64,000 bases of DNA from UBA5314 sp964635975 (GTDB lineage Bacteria > Bacillota > Syntrophomonadia > Syntrophomonadales > Syntrophomonadaceae), in contig CAZWPO010000005.1 of assembly GCA_964635975.1 (NCBI GenBank), forward strand, positions 62,001 through 126,000, read 5' to 3'. The translations under genes were made by a program, and so were the position numbers. Within the stretch, counting starts at the first letter, position 1. The number at the start of each line of letters is the position of its first letter. The notes under the pieces were generated by a model. The model worked only from the letters and a program-made list of their open reading frames with translations. It searched no databases and was not told the DNA's origin. Below are positions 1 through 7,886 of this stretch, in pieces.

Positions 1-1112
1 ATCACCGAGTCGGTATCGGCTTCATTGTTCCAATAACCTTTCATGATGTTTTCACCAAATGCGATAATTTCACCAATCTCACCGGGCAGAGCATCACTGC
101 CATCCTCAGTAATGACCCTGAGGGTGACTCCGGGTATGCCTTTGCCGATCGATCCCGCTTTTTCAAAGATCAGGTCAGGTTCCAGGTAGCTCAGCCGGGC
201 TGATGCTTCTGTTTGCCCGTACATGACAAATATTTTTAACTGTGGAGCCAAACCATTAAGTTTGGCAATATCCTCATAACTGGTACTTTCTCCGGCAAAG
301 GTCACATATCGCAGGTGTTGCAGATGGAAAGCCTGCAAGCTTTCCTGTTTGAGCAGTATGTTTATGTACGATCCCACCGTTGATAAGCCGGTAACCTGGC
401 TGGCATATAGCTGTTCTATGACTTTTATGGGATATGATACCCGGTTTTCGATGATGATCGTACCACCAACTTTAGTATGGGTGAGTAATAGTGAATTGCC
501 ATATGAATAAGTAAAATTGATTACGGCCAACAAAGAGTCTTTATCGGTTAATCCGAGATACTGAACTATCGCTTCAGTATTTGCGGTCAGGTTTTTGTGA
601 GTGAGGGTTATCCCTTTCGGTATTCGTGTAGTACCAGAAGTGTACAATATAAGCGCCGGCAGGGTACCATCATCTGTTAAACTCCAGGTGGTATCTGGAG
701 TATATGCCGGTCTATCGATCCAGAAACGGTTGATATCGATCATTCTACTCTCGTCAATAGCGACGTTGCCTTGAAGTCTTTTCTTGAATATTGTATTGGT
801 GATTATCAGTCCGGGCGTTGTATCGGCGATTATATAATTAATGATATCGATACTATTATTTTTATTTATTGGAACAGCGATGCAGTTTGCGCGCAGCACC
901 CCAAAAAAAGCAGCGATGTATTCGACGGAATTGTCAAGGTATATGACGATTCTATCGCCGCTTACCAGGCCGGCTTCGTTTATTAGTTTGGCAACAGCGA
1001 GAGAACTATGGTAGATTTCTAAATACGTAAATATGCCGTCTTTATCAACAAGATAAACCTTATCCGGATATCGACGGGTGCTGTCCTGTAGGAATGAAAA
1101 GATATTATTCAT
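1..1112 (-). CDS. AMP-forming acyl-CoA synthetase / adenylate ligase, C-terminus cut off by window edge
   Basis: About 370 residues of an ANL-superfamily ligase, which activates a carboxylic acid as acyl-adenylate and passes it to CoA or a carrier protein. The ATP-binding P-loop LYTSGTTRIPKG is near residues 156-167 and the A5 motif YGQTEA near 298-303. The last visible part (PGEIGEI, then NIMKGYWN) is the usual lead-in to the C-terminal hinge, which lies outside the window together with the catalytic Lys. The ATG is preceded by an AGGAGTG-like ribosome site. A free-standing acyl carrier protein two genes upstream suggests that the acceptor is the carrier protein rather than CoA; that is inference. 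The substrate is unknown. The frame is open throughout, so this is an edge truncation and not a broken gene. Confidence 0.9.
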   Translation of the reverse strand, partial: MNNIFSFLQDSTRRYPDKVYLVDKDGIFTYLEIYHSSLAVAKLINEAGLVSGDRIVIYLDNSVEYIAAFFGVLRANCIAVPINKNNSIDIINYIIADTTPGLIITNTIFKKRLQGNVAIDESRMIDINRFWIDRPAYTPDTTWSLTDDGTLPALILYTSGTTRIPKGITLTHKNLTANTEAIVQYLGLTDKDSLLAVINFTYSYGNSLLLTHTKVGGTIIIENRVSYPIKVIEQLYASQVTGLSTVGSYINILLKQESLQAFHLQHLRYVTFAGESTSYEDIAKLNGLAPQLKIFVMYGQTEASARLSYLEPDLIFEKAGSIGKGIPGVTLRVITEDGSDALPGEIGEIIAFGENIMKGYWNNEADTDSV

Positions 1113-1133
1113 TTAGGATTCACTCCTTGAAGT

Positions 1134-2144
1134 TTAGCGCGTTAGGTATTTATCCAGTTTATTCTTAACAAGGTTGATCACGGATTCATCACCTGACATA
1201 GAAAGCTTACTCAGACCTTCATCCCTTCTCAGGAAGCCTTCACGAACTAGATTGGCAATCTCTAGACTATAAGGATTGAAACCATAATCCCTGGTGTGTA
1301 TGGCATTGGCATAAGAATTTAAAAGACAATTTGTGCTGTTCATATCAGTATCACGGGGCTTTATCCAGCCTATACTTTCGATTGCTTTTAGGATCTCGTC
1401 TTCATTATAGTGACTGAATACCAATGGATATATGAACGAAGGAATATTATTCTGTTGTTTTTCAATCCATGCAGCATCAATGAAATACTTATTAAATTCC
1501 TCACCCAAATTCGATACAATGGGGTCCTGAATCTGTTTTTGATTGGCTAAAATCATTCTGTAATCCAATCTGATTATGGGAGCTTTTACATTCGCCTGGC
1601 CTGGTGTCCAGCCAAAACAAACGAAAGGTATTTTCCTGAGAATCGCTTCTTTATAAATAGTCGATTTTACCATACCTATGCAGGCTGTACATATCGAGCT
1701 GGCTCTTTCGAGAGCCTTTTTAGGGAATATCTCCTGTGAAGCCGCCAGGTTAAAGACCCGGGCAAGTTTCGCAAAAGAAGGCCTGATTATTAAACTGTCG
1801 ACATTAAGATTTGCAGTCGCTTCATGTATGTTGCGAAAGCACTGTTCTGTTAAAAAGCCATTGTCAAAGGTAACGGCCAGAACAGAAGCTTTAAATTTCT
1901 CTTTTAACTTATAGAGTGTAAAGGTGCTGTCTTTACCGCCGCTATATGCCAGAATCACCTGATAAGGCCGATTCTTGTACCTGGCGAAGGCCTCCAGCAT
2001 CTGGTTCTCCAATTTATTATATTCTACATCTGATATGACATTATTATTTTTACTCTGACGAACACAGTAATTACACAGCCCCGTATCATTGATGCGGACA
2101 CTAAAAATATTGTCATTTAGAGTGCAGTTATTACAGAGCTTCAT
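1134..2144 (-). CDS. PP-loop ATPase (N-acetyl sugar amidotransferase / adenine nucleotide alpha-hydrolase family)
   Basis: A 336-residue protein with the PP-loop signature SGGKDS at residues 68-73, used to adenylate a substrate and release pyrophosphate. The N-terminus carries two CxxC pairs (Cys4/Cys7 and Cys24/Cys27) that look like a zinc knuckle, as in WbpG/PseA-type amidotransferases that amidinate surface sugars. A further CTAC lies near residue 152. The gene ends about 20 bp before the ligase start and begins about 13 bp after the acyl carrier protein, so the three are surely one transcript. Family assignment by motif is firm. The substrate (sugar amidation, thiolation or another amide-forming step) is not visible in the sequence. 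The ligase plus carrier protein argues against a plain LPS amidotransferase. Confidence 0.8.
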   Translation of the reverse strand: MKLCNNCTLNDNIFSVRINDTGLCNYCVRQSKNNNVISDVEYNKLENQMLEAFARYKNRPYQVILAYSGGKDSTFTLYKLKEKFKASVLAVTFDNGFLTEQCFRNIHEATANLNVDSLIIRPSFAKLARVFNLAASQEIFPKKALERASSICTACIGMVKSTIYKEAILRKIPFVCFGWTPGQANVKAPIIRLDYRMILANQKQIQDPIVSNLGEEFNKYFIDAAWIEKQQNNIPSFIYPLVFSHYNEDEILKAIESIGWIKPRDTDMNSTNCLLNSYANAIHTRDYGFNPYSLEIANLVREGFLRRDEGLSKLSMSGDESVINLVKNKLDKYLTR

Positions 2145-2156
2145 AGTATTATACTC

Positions 2157-2429
2157 CTATAGCTCAAGCTTTCTAATAATCATACGGCTCACGGAGTTTA
2201 TAGAGTCCATGTTCTCTGGTATGACTTCCGAATCCAAGATCTCAATGCTAAACCGGTCTTCTATGAAGGTCAATAATTCCATAATGCCCATAGAATCAAG
2301 GACTCCATACTCAAGAAAAGAGGAATCTTCATTGAAGTCGTTTTCATCATATCCAAACAGATAGTTATCAAGTAAAAAGTTTTTTACGATTTCGGTAATT
2401 TCACCTGGCTCAATATTTTCCTTTAACAC
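2157..2429 (-). CDS. acyl carrier protein
   Basis: A 90-residue carrier protein. The phosphopantetheine attachment serine is Ser46 in the motif LDSMGIMELL, followed by the helix II/III pattern FIEDRFSIEI that is typical of ACP and PCP domains. It is acidic, as expected. It differs from a housekeeping fatty-acid ACP, which usually has DSLD rather than DSMG, and it sits between a ligase/PP-loop pair and an acetyltransferase, which points to a dedicated biosynthetic role. The start is preceded by a GAGGGAAA purine stretch. It would need a phosphopantetheinyl transferase encoded elsewhere. Confidence 0.88.
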   Translation of the reverse strand: MLKENIEPGEITEIVKNFLLDNYLFGYDENDFNEDSSFLEYGVLDSMGIMELLTFIEDRFSIEILDSEVIPENMDSINSVSRMIIRKLEL

Positions 2430-2611
2430 GTTTTTTCCCTCTTTCTGGATGGCAGTGAATTGTTCAGATCATTAAATCGCGGCTGGTCATAGGTGATTTA
2501 CTTTCTTCTGTAACATCGGTTATAAAGCGCCAAATCATTAGTTAATATTAAAAGACTCCAAAATTGGAGCCTGGCTTTCGCTTCATGTCTACTATTCCAT
2601 ATACTGGGAAG

Positions 2612-3196
2612 TCAGACGGTTCTAAAGCTGATATCAGATGCCAATAACTGCTGTGCCAATTCTTTGCATCTCTTGCTTCGTTCTTTCAGGACTCTAGCCG
2701 GTATGCCCTGGCAAACCTTCCATGCAGGAAGGCTTTTGGTAACCATACTCATAGCCCCGACAGCAGTTCCTTCGCCTATTTCTACGCCAGGCAAAATAAC
2801 ACATGTTGCTCCTATAATGGCGTATTCTTGGATAAGTACCCTCTGTTTTAGGACATTTGTAAAAGTTGAAGGGATTGTTGGATTGGTCATAAATTCGCCA
2901 GAGTAATCATCTGACATAGCGTTGATCGTCACACGTGAGGAACACCCTGAGAAGTCTTTCATAACAATGCCGGCATCAGCGGATCCTCCCAGGAGTTCAC
3001 AATATGGTGAGATATGTATATAGTTTCCAAGAGTAATGTTACCGGACAAAAATGCGAAATCGTCGATCCTGACATTGTTGCCAAGAGTGATTAGTTCAGG
3101 AGAATGGATCATAGCCATTTTACTCAGCGATACATTTACCCCAAGTGATTTGAATCCAATTTTTTTGAGTTCTTCCTGACTTAAAAAAGACCCCAT
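2612..3196 (-). CDS. hexapeptide-repeat (left-handed beta-helix) O/N-acetyltransferase
   Basis: A 194-residue protein with repeating hexapeptide units (for example LGNNVRID, LGNYIHIS, IGATCVILPGVEIGEGTAVGA) and the C-terminal GIPARVLKER typical of sugar acetyltransferases such as WbbJ, VatD or maltose acetyltransferase. The frame stays open further upstream, but the start is placed at the ATG preceded by AGGAGGAG, which is a near-perfect ribosome site. It would transfer acetyl from acetyl-CoA to a hydroxyl or amino group of a sugar or nucleotide sugar. It appears to be the first gene of the minus-strand cluster that continues with the acyl carrier protein, PP-loop ATPase and ligase, after a gap of about 180 bp that holds no gene I can see. 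Confidence 0.85.
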   Translation of the reverse strand: MGSFLSQEELKKIGFKSLGVNVSLSKMAMIHSPELITLGNNVRIDDFAFLSGNITLGNYIHISPYCELLGGSADAGIVMKDFSGCSSRVTINAMSDDYSGEFMTNPTIPSTFTNVLKQRVLIQEYAIIGATCVILPGVEIGEGTAVGAMSMVTKSLPAWKVCQGIPARVLKERSKRCKELAQQLLASDISFRTV

Positions 3197-3693
3197 AATA
3201 CTCCTCCTGCACAAAGTTTGTCGGCATGATATTGAATATGTTGACAATTACTATTTTTACGAGAAATTGGACAAATATTATGCTAATAGAATATCTGGAT
3301 TATCCTGTATAAATAATACTTCCAAACATGCAATGCTAATTATTTTATATACGACAGTTGAGTAATAATTCCTTTCAAATTGATGTCTATAAAAGGTGGA
3401 GAATGAATTAATTTTGAATTATAAGTGAGGAGGGATGTCTGAGACAAAGATTAAATCAGGATATAAAGATTAAAAAAATACAGAACAAAAATGTCCTTGT
3501 TTTAATACTGCTTCAAGTTCCTGATTTCAGCAGCTAATTTTTCTTTTTTACGAACCGGGAAACTTAATCAAAATCTTGATATTTAGCCGGTGTGTAAGTT
3601 GCAAATAAAACCAGTTAAACTCGTATTACCACCCAATTTAGATGTGGAACTGACACAGAGCGCATGATAAACTGAAAATAGCTATAGCATTTT
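3197..3693. other. AT-rich intergenic region between divergent genes
   Basis: About 500 bases between the minus-strand acetyltransferase and the plus-strand acyl-CoA dehydrogenase. It is clearly AT-rich and has no open frame with a ribosome site. Promoters for both directions must lie here, but none is clear enough to call. Confidence 0.5.
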
Positions 3694-3715
3694 GCCGGTC
3701 CAAACCGGCTTTTTT
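3694..3715 (+). terminator. intrinsic-terminator-like hairpin in the leader of the acyl-CoA dehydrogenase gene
   Basis: GCCGGT-CCAA-ACCGGC is a perfect 6-bp stem with a 4-nt loop followed by TTTTTT. It lies only about 35 bp upstream of the dehydrogenase start, and no plus-strand gene precedes it, so it may act as an attenuator rather than as the end of a transcript. Confidence 0.65.
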
Positions 3716-3749
3716 GTTGGGGAGTTATCAAATCGAAAGGGGTGTATTT

Positions 3750-4889
3750 ATGGATTTCCAGCTTTCAGAAGAACAGGAACTGATCAGGGGCAATGTCCGT
3801 GAGTTTGCCCTCAAGCACATCGAACCCGCGGCCGTGGAAATCGACCTGAACAGCCGCCAGCCCGCCGAGATACTAGAGAAGCTGGCCGAGCTGGGCATGA
3901 TGGGGATTTCTTATCCGGGTGAGTACGGAGGAGGCGGAGCTGAATTCGTTACCACCATGATCGTCACCGAAGAATTGGCCCGCGCCTGCGCTTCCACCGG
4001 GTTTCTCCATTCATACAGCTATGGTCTGATTGGACATCCTATCCTTACTTTCGGCAATGACGACCAGAAGAAGAAGTGGATGCCGGGGCTGGCAGCCGGC
4101 AAGGTTACGGGAGCCTTCTCATTGACTGAACCGGGAGCGGGCACCGATGTCAGTGCGGCCACCACCGCAGCCGTGAGAAATGGCGACGAATACATTTTAA
4201 ATGGTACCAAGACTTTCATCACCAATGCCAGCCTGGCTGACGTATTTGTCGTTTTTGCCTATACCGACCGCGAGGCTGGCGTCAAAGGCATGAGCGCGTT
4301 CTTGATACCCAAAGGGGTTCCGGGGCTTTTCGTAGGCGAACACTTTGACAAGATGGGGATTAGAGGTTCACAGACCTCTGAAGTGGTCTTCAAGGACTGT
4401 ACTGTACCCTCTGAATGCCTGTTGGGCAAAGAAGGAGACGGCTTCAAGATTGCTATGAGCGCTCTTGATGCAGGCCGCATCGGTATCGCTGCCATGTCCA
4501 CTGGCATTGCCCAGGCCTGTCTGGATGAATCCGTGAAATATTCGAAGCAGCGGATCCAGTTCAAAAAACCTATCTCTGCTCAGCAGGCCATTCAATGGTT
4601 TATCGCTGATATGTCCACGGAAATTGATGCGGCCCGCTACTTCTATATGTACGCTGCCTGGTTGAAAGATAAGGGTAAATCATTCAGCCTGGCGGCTTCC
4701 AAGGCCAAGCTGTTCTGTTCAGAATGTGCAGCACGGCATGCTACAAATGCAGTACAGATTCAAGGCGGTTATGGATACATGAGGGGGGCAAAAGTAGAAC
4801 GCCTCTACCGGGACGCCAAGATAACAGAAATCGGTGAGGGAACGTCTGAGGCTCAGCGCATGATTATTGCCGGTTCGGCTCTCCGTTAA
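3750..4889 (+). CDS. acyl-CoA dehydrogenase (short-chain / butyryl-CoA type)
   Basis: A 379-residue FAD enzyme that introduces the 2,3-trans double bond into acyl-CoA, handing electrons to an electron-transfer flavoprotein. Visible landmarks are FSLTEPGAGTDVSA (FAD/substrate site, about residue 123 on), TKTFITNA, the GGYGYMRG segment and the catalytic base Glu363 in IGEGTSEAQR, where short-chain enzymes have it. Length matches the family. The start chosen has GAAAGGGGTG upstream; an earlier in-frame start lacks a ribosome site and overlaps the terminator hairpin. Downstream lie a terminator and then a MaoC-type hydratase, which could act on the enoyl-CoA product. This fits beta-oxidation or butyrate metabolism in a syntroph; chain-length preference is inference. 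Confidence 0.93.
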   Translation: MDFQLSEEQELIRGNVREFALKHIEPAAVEIDLNSRQPAEILEKLAELGMMGISYPGEYGGGGAEFVTTMIVTEELARACASTGFLHSYSYGLIGHPILTFGNDDQKKKWMPGLAAGKVTGAFSLTEPGAGTDVSAATTAAVRNGDEYILNGTKTFITNASLADVFVVFAYTDREAGVKGMSAFLIPKGVPGLFVGEHFDKMGIRGSQTSEVVFKDCTVPSECLLGKEGDGFKIAMSALDAGRIGIAAMSTGIAQACLDESVKYSKQRIQFKKPISAQQAIQWFIADMSTEIDAARYFYMYAAWLKDKGKSFSLAASKAKLFCSECAARHATNAVQIQGGYGYMRGAKVERLYRDAKITEIGEGTSEAQRMIIAGSALR

Positions 4890-5057
4890 ATTGAACTCGC
4901 TCGGATAGCTTTGTAATTATAGCTTAGATAAGAGGGGGACATAAAAAACTGGTGGAAATAACCTATATGTGGGCCAAGTCATCATAATACATCATTGACG
5001 ATTATTAATAAAAGGAATGAACTACGGCATCGTAATCCGCGTTCCTTCAAATCGGTT

Positions 5058-5109
5058 AACCGAATGCCCTTGAGTGCCAGATCAGGTCTTGAGAGCGTTC
5101 GGTTTTTGC
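5058..5109 (+). terminator. rho-independent terminator after the acyl-CoA dehydrogenase gene
   Basis: AACCGAATGC pairs with GCGTTCGGTT (10 bp with one G-U), enclosing a partly paired interior, and is followed by TTTTT. It separates the dehydrogenase from the hydratase gene. Confidence 0.7.
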
Positions 5110-5188
5110 TTCTTTTAGAAGACCTTGAATTTTGCCGCCTTGCGGGGAGGAGTAATCATTTATGAGTAAGATTTAGGAGGGGATAATT

Positions 5189-5644
5189 ATGGGAAGTATT
5201 GAGCCTGGTAGCAAAATTACGGGCAGGGTGCGTAGAACGTTAGATGTTGGTGATTTTTCTATGCTTCATATGCTTGGCTGGTATAATATGGCGATTCACA
5301 GTGATTCCGAATATGGCAAGGGAACATGGTTTAAGGAACGTTCACTTGCCGGCCCAATCATATTCATGGTTTCTGACGGACTGATTCATAATGCTGACAC
5401 GATTGCTGAGTTTTTAGGAAATGCGGGCTACGAAATCTATGCTTATGTTGGAGTAGATAGCATGAAGATGACCAAGCCGGTTCTGTTCGGTGACACATTG
5501 CGAGTGGAGGCCGAGGTGGTTGATTTTCGTGCCACGAAAAATCCACAGTTATTCCTGTTTTTATATAAAAACAGGTCCTATAACCAACGTGATGAACTGG
5601 TAATCGAATACGTAACGACTATGATGGTGCAAAAGAAGGATTAA
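5189..5644 (+). CDS. MaoC-like hot-dog dehydratase / acyl dehydratase
   Basis: A 151-residue single hot-dog protein. The N-terminus (TLDVGDFSMLHMLGWYN) and the segment LAGPIIFMVSDGLI followed by KPVLFGDTLRVEAEV match the MaoC dehydratase layout, in which a hydratase-type Asp/His pair hydrates enoyl-CoA. The exact catalytic Asp-His spacing of R-specific enoyl-CoA hydratases is not obvious here, so it could be a relative acting on a methyl-branched or dicarboxylic acyl-CoA. The ribosome site TAGGAGGGG is strong. The gene stands alone between two hairpins, downstream of acyl-CoA dehydrogenase. Confidence 0.78.
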   Translation: MGSIEPGSKITGRVRRTLDVGDFSMLHMLGWYNMAIHSDSEYGKGTWFKERSLAGPIIFMVSDGLIHNADTIAEFLGNAGYEIYAYVGVDSMKMTKPVLFGDTLRVEAEVVDFRATKNPQLFLFLYKNRSYNQRDELVIEYVTTMMVQKKD

Positions 5645-5689
5645 TAAAGTAGCATCCCCGCAAAAGGCCTGGGAAACATGAAAAGACTA

Positions 5690-5721
5690 GAAGAAGCAAG
5701 GGGATCGTCCCTTGCTTCTTC
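5690..5721. terminator. 13-bp perfect inverted repeat, probable terminator
   Basis: GAAGAAGCAAGGG, a 6-nt loop, then CCCTTGCTTCTTC. The stem is long and perfect. The 3' arm is T-rich but is not followed by a clean T-run on the plus strand. It lies about 45 bp after the hydratase stop. Confidence 0.6.
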
Positions 5722-6352
5722 AATAATGGATAGATGTTTAATAAAATTAAAGCTCCAACGAACCTTTATCGATTTCTTACCTTTCATCGCCTTCAAATTT
5801 TCGTTTCCCATTAACTTCTTCCTATAAGCCCTTCGTCTAACCGGTTTTCACTTACTCATTGTCTACACCAATCTTACGTCATTTCGGTTTTTCTTTCCCT
5901 CGCGGGTTTTCCAAACTTCTTTGCTTTCAGACTGCTATAAACTACTTTCTTTGATCCTCTTTAGATATAGCGAAATTATAATTCACCGGTACCTATATTC
6001 TGTTGTAATGTTCGGTTTCAATTTTCCGGCTCTGAAGGTCTTCCATCTTAGGTGTTCCTTGGAGCTTATTTCTACTTTATCAAGCCTGCCAGAATTCATC
6101 AACGTTCAAAAATGGCCTCTATCAAACGGTACATACAATTATCAAGAAATAACTCTATAATACTATAATATAATCCTGCATAGTATTTATTTCGTGGAAT
6201 TTTAACAAAAATAACCCTCGTTTCGTAGTCTCTATAGTAAGAAATTTATCACAACGAATATTTTCCCCACCCGGGCATCTTGTGCTTGCTATATACACGC
6301 TGAAAACAATGATATTATAAAATAAATTGCGCATTTTAGAGTAAATATCACC
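5722..6352. other. gene-poor AT-rich stretch, possible degenerate sequence
   Basis: About 630 bases without a convincing gene. Short open frames exist on both strands but none has a ribosome site, a recognisable product or codon use like its neighbours. The minus strand shows short Lys/Arg-rich pieces broken by stops in every frame, which could be the remains of an old gene. I cannot identify it. Confidence 0.4.
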
Positions 6353-7306
6353 GTGGATATTAGGACTGAGGTGAAAAGGTTGTTGATTACTATTTCCAGG
6401 CAGACCGGAAGTATGGGAAGAGAAATTGCCGACGTTCTCGCCCAAAAGCTTGAACTGCCGGTAATCACTCGTGACTTTGTAATGCGGGAGTGGCTGCCGG
6501 AGGTGGCCAACAAACATGAACTGCATATGCTTGAGGAAAGTCCACAATTTTTCTTAAATCCTTCGTCCGAAGGTATCAGCTTTGCAGAGTTTTTAGAAAG
6601 TAAATTAAAAGCCTGTATAGAAGAACAGCCGGCTATTATCTTTGGCTTGGGCGCTCAAATAATATTTGCCGAGTATAAGAACGCCCTGCACATTAAAATT
6701 ATTGCATCACAGGAGGTTCGGACCCAACGCATTATGCAATTACACTGTTTGGAGAAAAAGGACGCAGAAAGGTTTCTAGAGCTTACCGACCGAAAACACA
6801 GGCGCTATATATCAACCCTGTACGGTAAGGACTGGGCTGATCCGCTGCTTTACCATCTCGTCCTTAACACCGATCATCTAAATATCGAAGAGGGGGCGTC
6901 ACTGCTGCAGTTCGTTGCGGAGCACAGGCAGGGCGCAGCGTTAAGTCCGGTTGAAGCGGCAAAAACAGGGGAAGTTGATGCCGTGGTTTTCAAGCACCCA
7001 TCGGAGGAAGAATTTGCGCGGATTCTAGATATGCATAACATCGATTGGGTATATGAGCCCCGCACTTTCCCGATAAAGTGGGATACGGAAGGGAATATAA
7101 CCCTGGCTTTTACTCCGGATTTTTACCTGCCCAGGTTTGATACTTATATCGAACTCACTACCATGGATCAGAAATATGTATCCGAAAAGAAAAAGAAGGT
7201 CCAATTATTGCGTAAGCTCTACCCGGGTACGAATATAAGCATAGTATTTAAGAACGATTTTTATTCCCTGGTGAAAAGATTTGGACTGAGGGAAGGATCT
7301 GAATGA
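6353..7306 (+). CDS. cytidylate-kinase-like NMP kinase fused to a PD-(D/E)XK-like nuclease domain
   Basis: A 317-residue two-domain protein. Residues ~10-195 match the cytidylate-kinase-like family: the P-loop region ITISRQTGSMGREIA, then a lid-like segment with RKHRRYISTLYG. Residues ~208-317 (starting VDAVVFKHPSEEEFARIL) end in FTPDFYLPRFDTYIELTT with PD at 255-256, Glu267 and Lys274, the spacing of a restriction-type nuclease core. ELTTMDQK replaces the usual ExK, so nuclease activity is uncertain. The start is ambiguous: a GTG opens the frame, but GAGGTG six bases before a TTG nine codons in, just ahead of the conserved kinase N-terminus, may be the true site. One base separates its stop from the HPRT start, so translation is probably coupled. 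The substrate is unknown. Confidence 0.78.
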   Translation: MDIRTEVKRLLITISRQTGSMGREIADVLAQKLELPVITRDFVMREWLPEVANKHELHMLEESPQFFLNPSSEGISFAEFLESKLKACIEEQPAIIFGLGAQIIFAEYKNALHIKIIASQEVRTQRIMQLHCLEKKDAERFLELTDRKHRRYISTLYGKDWADPLLYHLVLNTDHLNIEEGASLLQFVAEHRQGAALSPVEAAKTGEVDAVVFKHPSEEEFARILDMHNIDWVYEPRTFPIKWDTEGNITLAFTPDFYLPRFDTYIELTTMDQKYVSEKKKKVQLLRKLYPGTNISIVFKNDFYSLVKRFGLREGSE

Positions 7307-7307
7307 G

Positions 7308-7844
7308 ATGAATCAATCAGGCATCGGTAAGGTGATCTTCAGCGAGGAGCAGATCCAACAGCGGATCGCAGAAGTGGCAGAGTCGATCAACCACGACTAT
7401 GCAGATAAGGAACTGGTAATAGTCAGTGTGCTCAAAGGTTCCATATATTTTGTCGTCGATCTTACCCGGCACCTGACCATGCCATTGGAAATCGATTTTC
7501 TCTCTATCGGGGTAACTCCCGGCGATAATAAGAGCAGCATGATCCGATTCAAGAAAGACCTGGATATCAATTTGAGCGGTAGGCAGGTGCTCCTGGTCGA
7601 AGACGTTATCGGAACCGGATTTACTCTGGGATATATTCGCCAGCGCCTGGAGATGGATAATCCCGCCAGTTTAAAGATATGCACGCTTCTTGACAACTCG
7701 GCCGAACGCATACTAAATATACCCATCGATTACCGCTGTTTCAATATGCCGGAGGTCTTTATAGTGGGTTACGGCCTCGACTACCAGGAGAAATATCGGA
7801 ATCTTCCCTATATCGCTGAATATCACCGGGCTAAAAAATTATAG
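7308..7844 (+). CDS. hpt: hypoxanthine-phosphoribosyltransferase homologue with altered PRPP motif
   Basis: A 178-residue type I phosphoribosyltransferase closest to HPRT, which makes IMP or GMP from hypoxanthine or guanine and PRPP. SVLKGSIYF (residues 40-48), a flexible-loop Ser pair (KSSMIRFKKDLD) and the C-terminal VGYGLDYQEKYRNLPYI are all classic. The PRPP motif reads VEDVIGTGFT (residues 97-106). The Asp that normally follows Ile (the general base of HPRT, EDIIDSG in bacterial enzymes) is Gly102. The codon is GGA and the frame is clean, so this looks like real divergence. With the kinase/nuclease fusion one base upstream, this may be a specialised paralogue rather than the housekeeping salvage enzyme. 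The gene symbol reflects homology only. Confidence 0.85.
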   Translation: MNQSGIGKVIFSEEQIQQRIAEVAESINHDYADKELVIVSVLKGSIYFVVDLTRHLTMPLEIDFLSIGVTPGDNKSSMIRFKKDLDINLSGRQVLLVEDVIGTGFTLGYIRQRLEMDNPASLKICTLLDNSAERILNIPIDYRCFNMPEVFIVGYGLDYQEKYRNLPYIAEYHRAKKL

Positions 7845-7886
7845 TCTCATAAATCATTCTAAAGGCCAGGGGGAGGAGCTTGGACA

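Noticed and set aside
5921..6160. 79-codon plus-strand frame in the AT-rich gap
   Set aside because: No ribosome site, hydrophobic low-information sequence and no recognisable homologue pattern.
6155..6547. 130-codon minus-strand frame over the start of the kinase-nuclease gene
   Set aside because: It overlaps the conserved kinase P-loop coding sequence on the other strand and has no ribosome site or domain.
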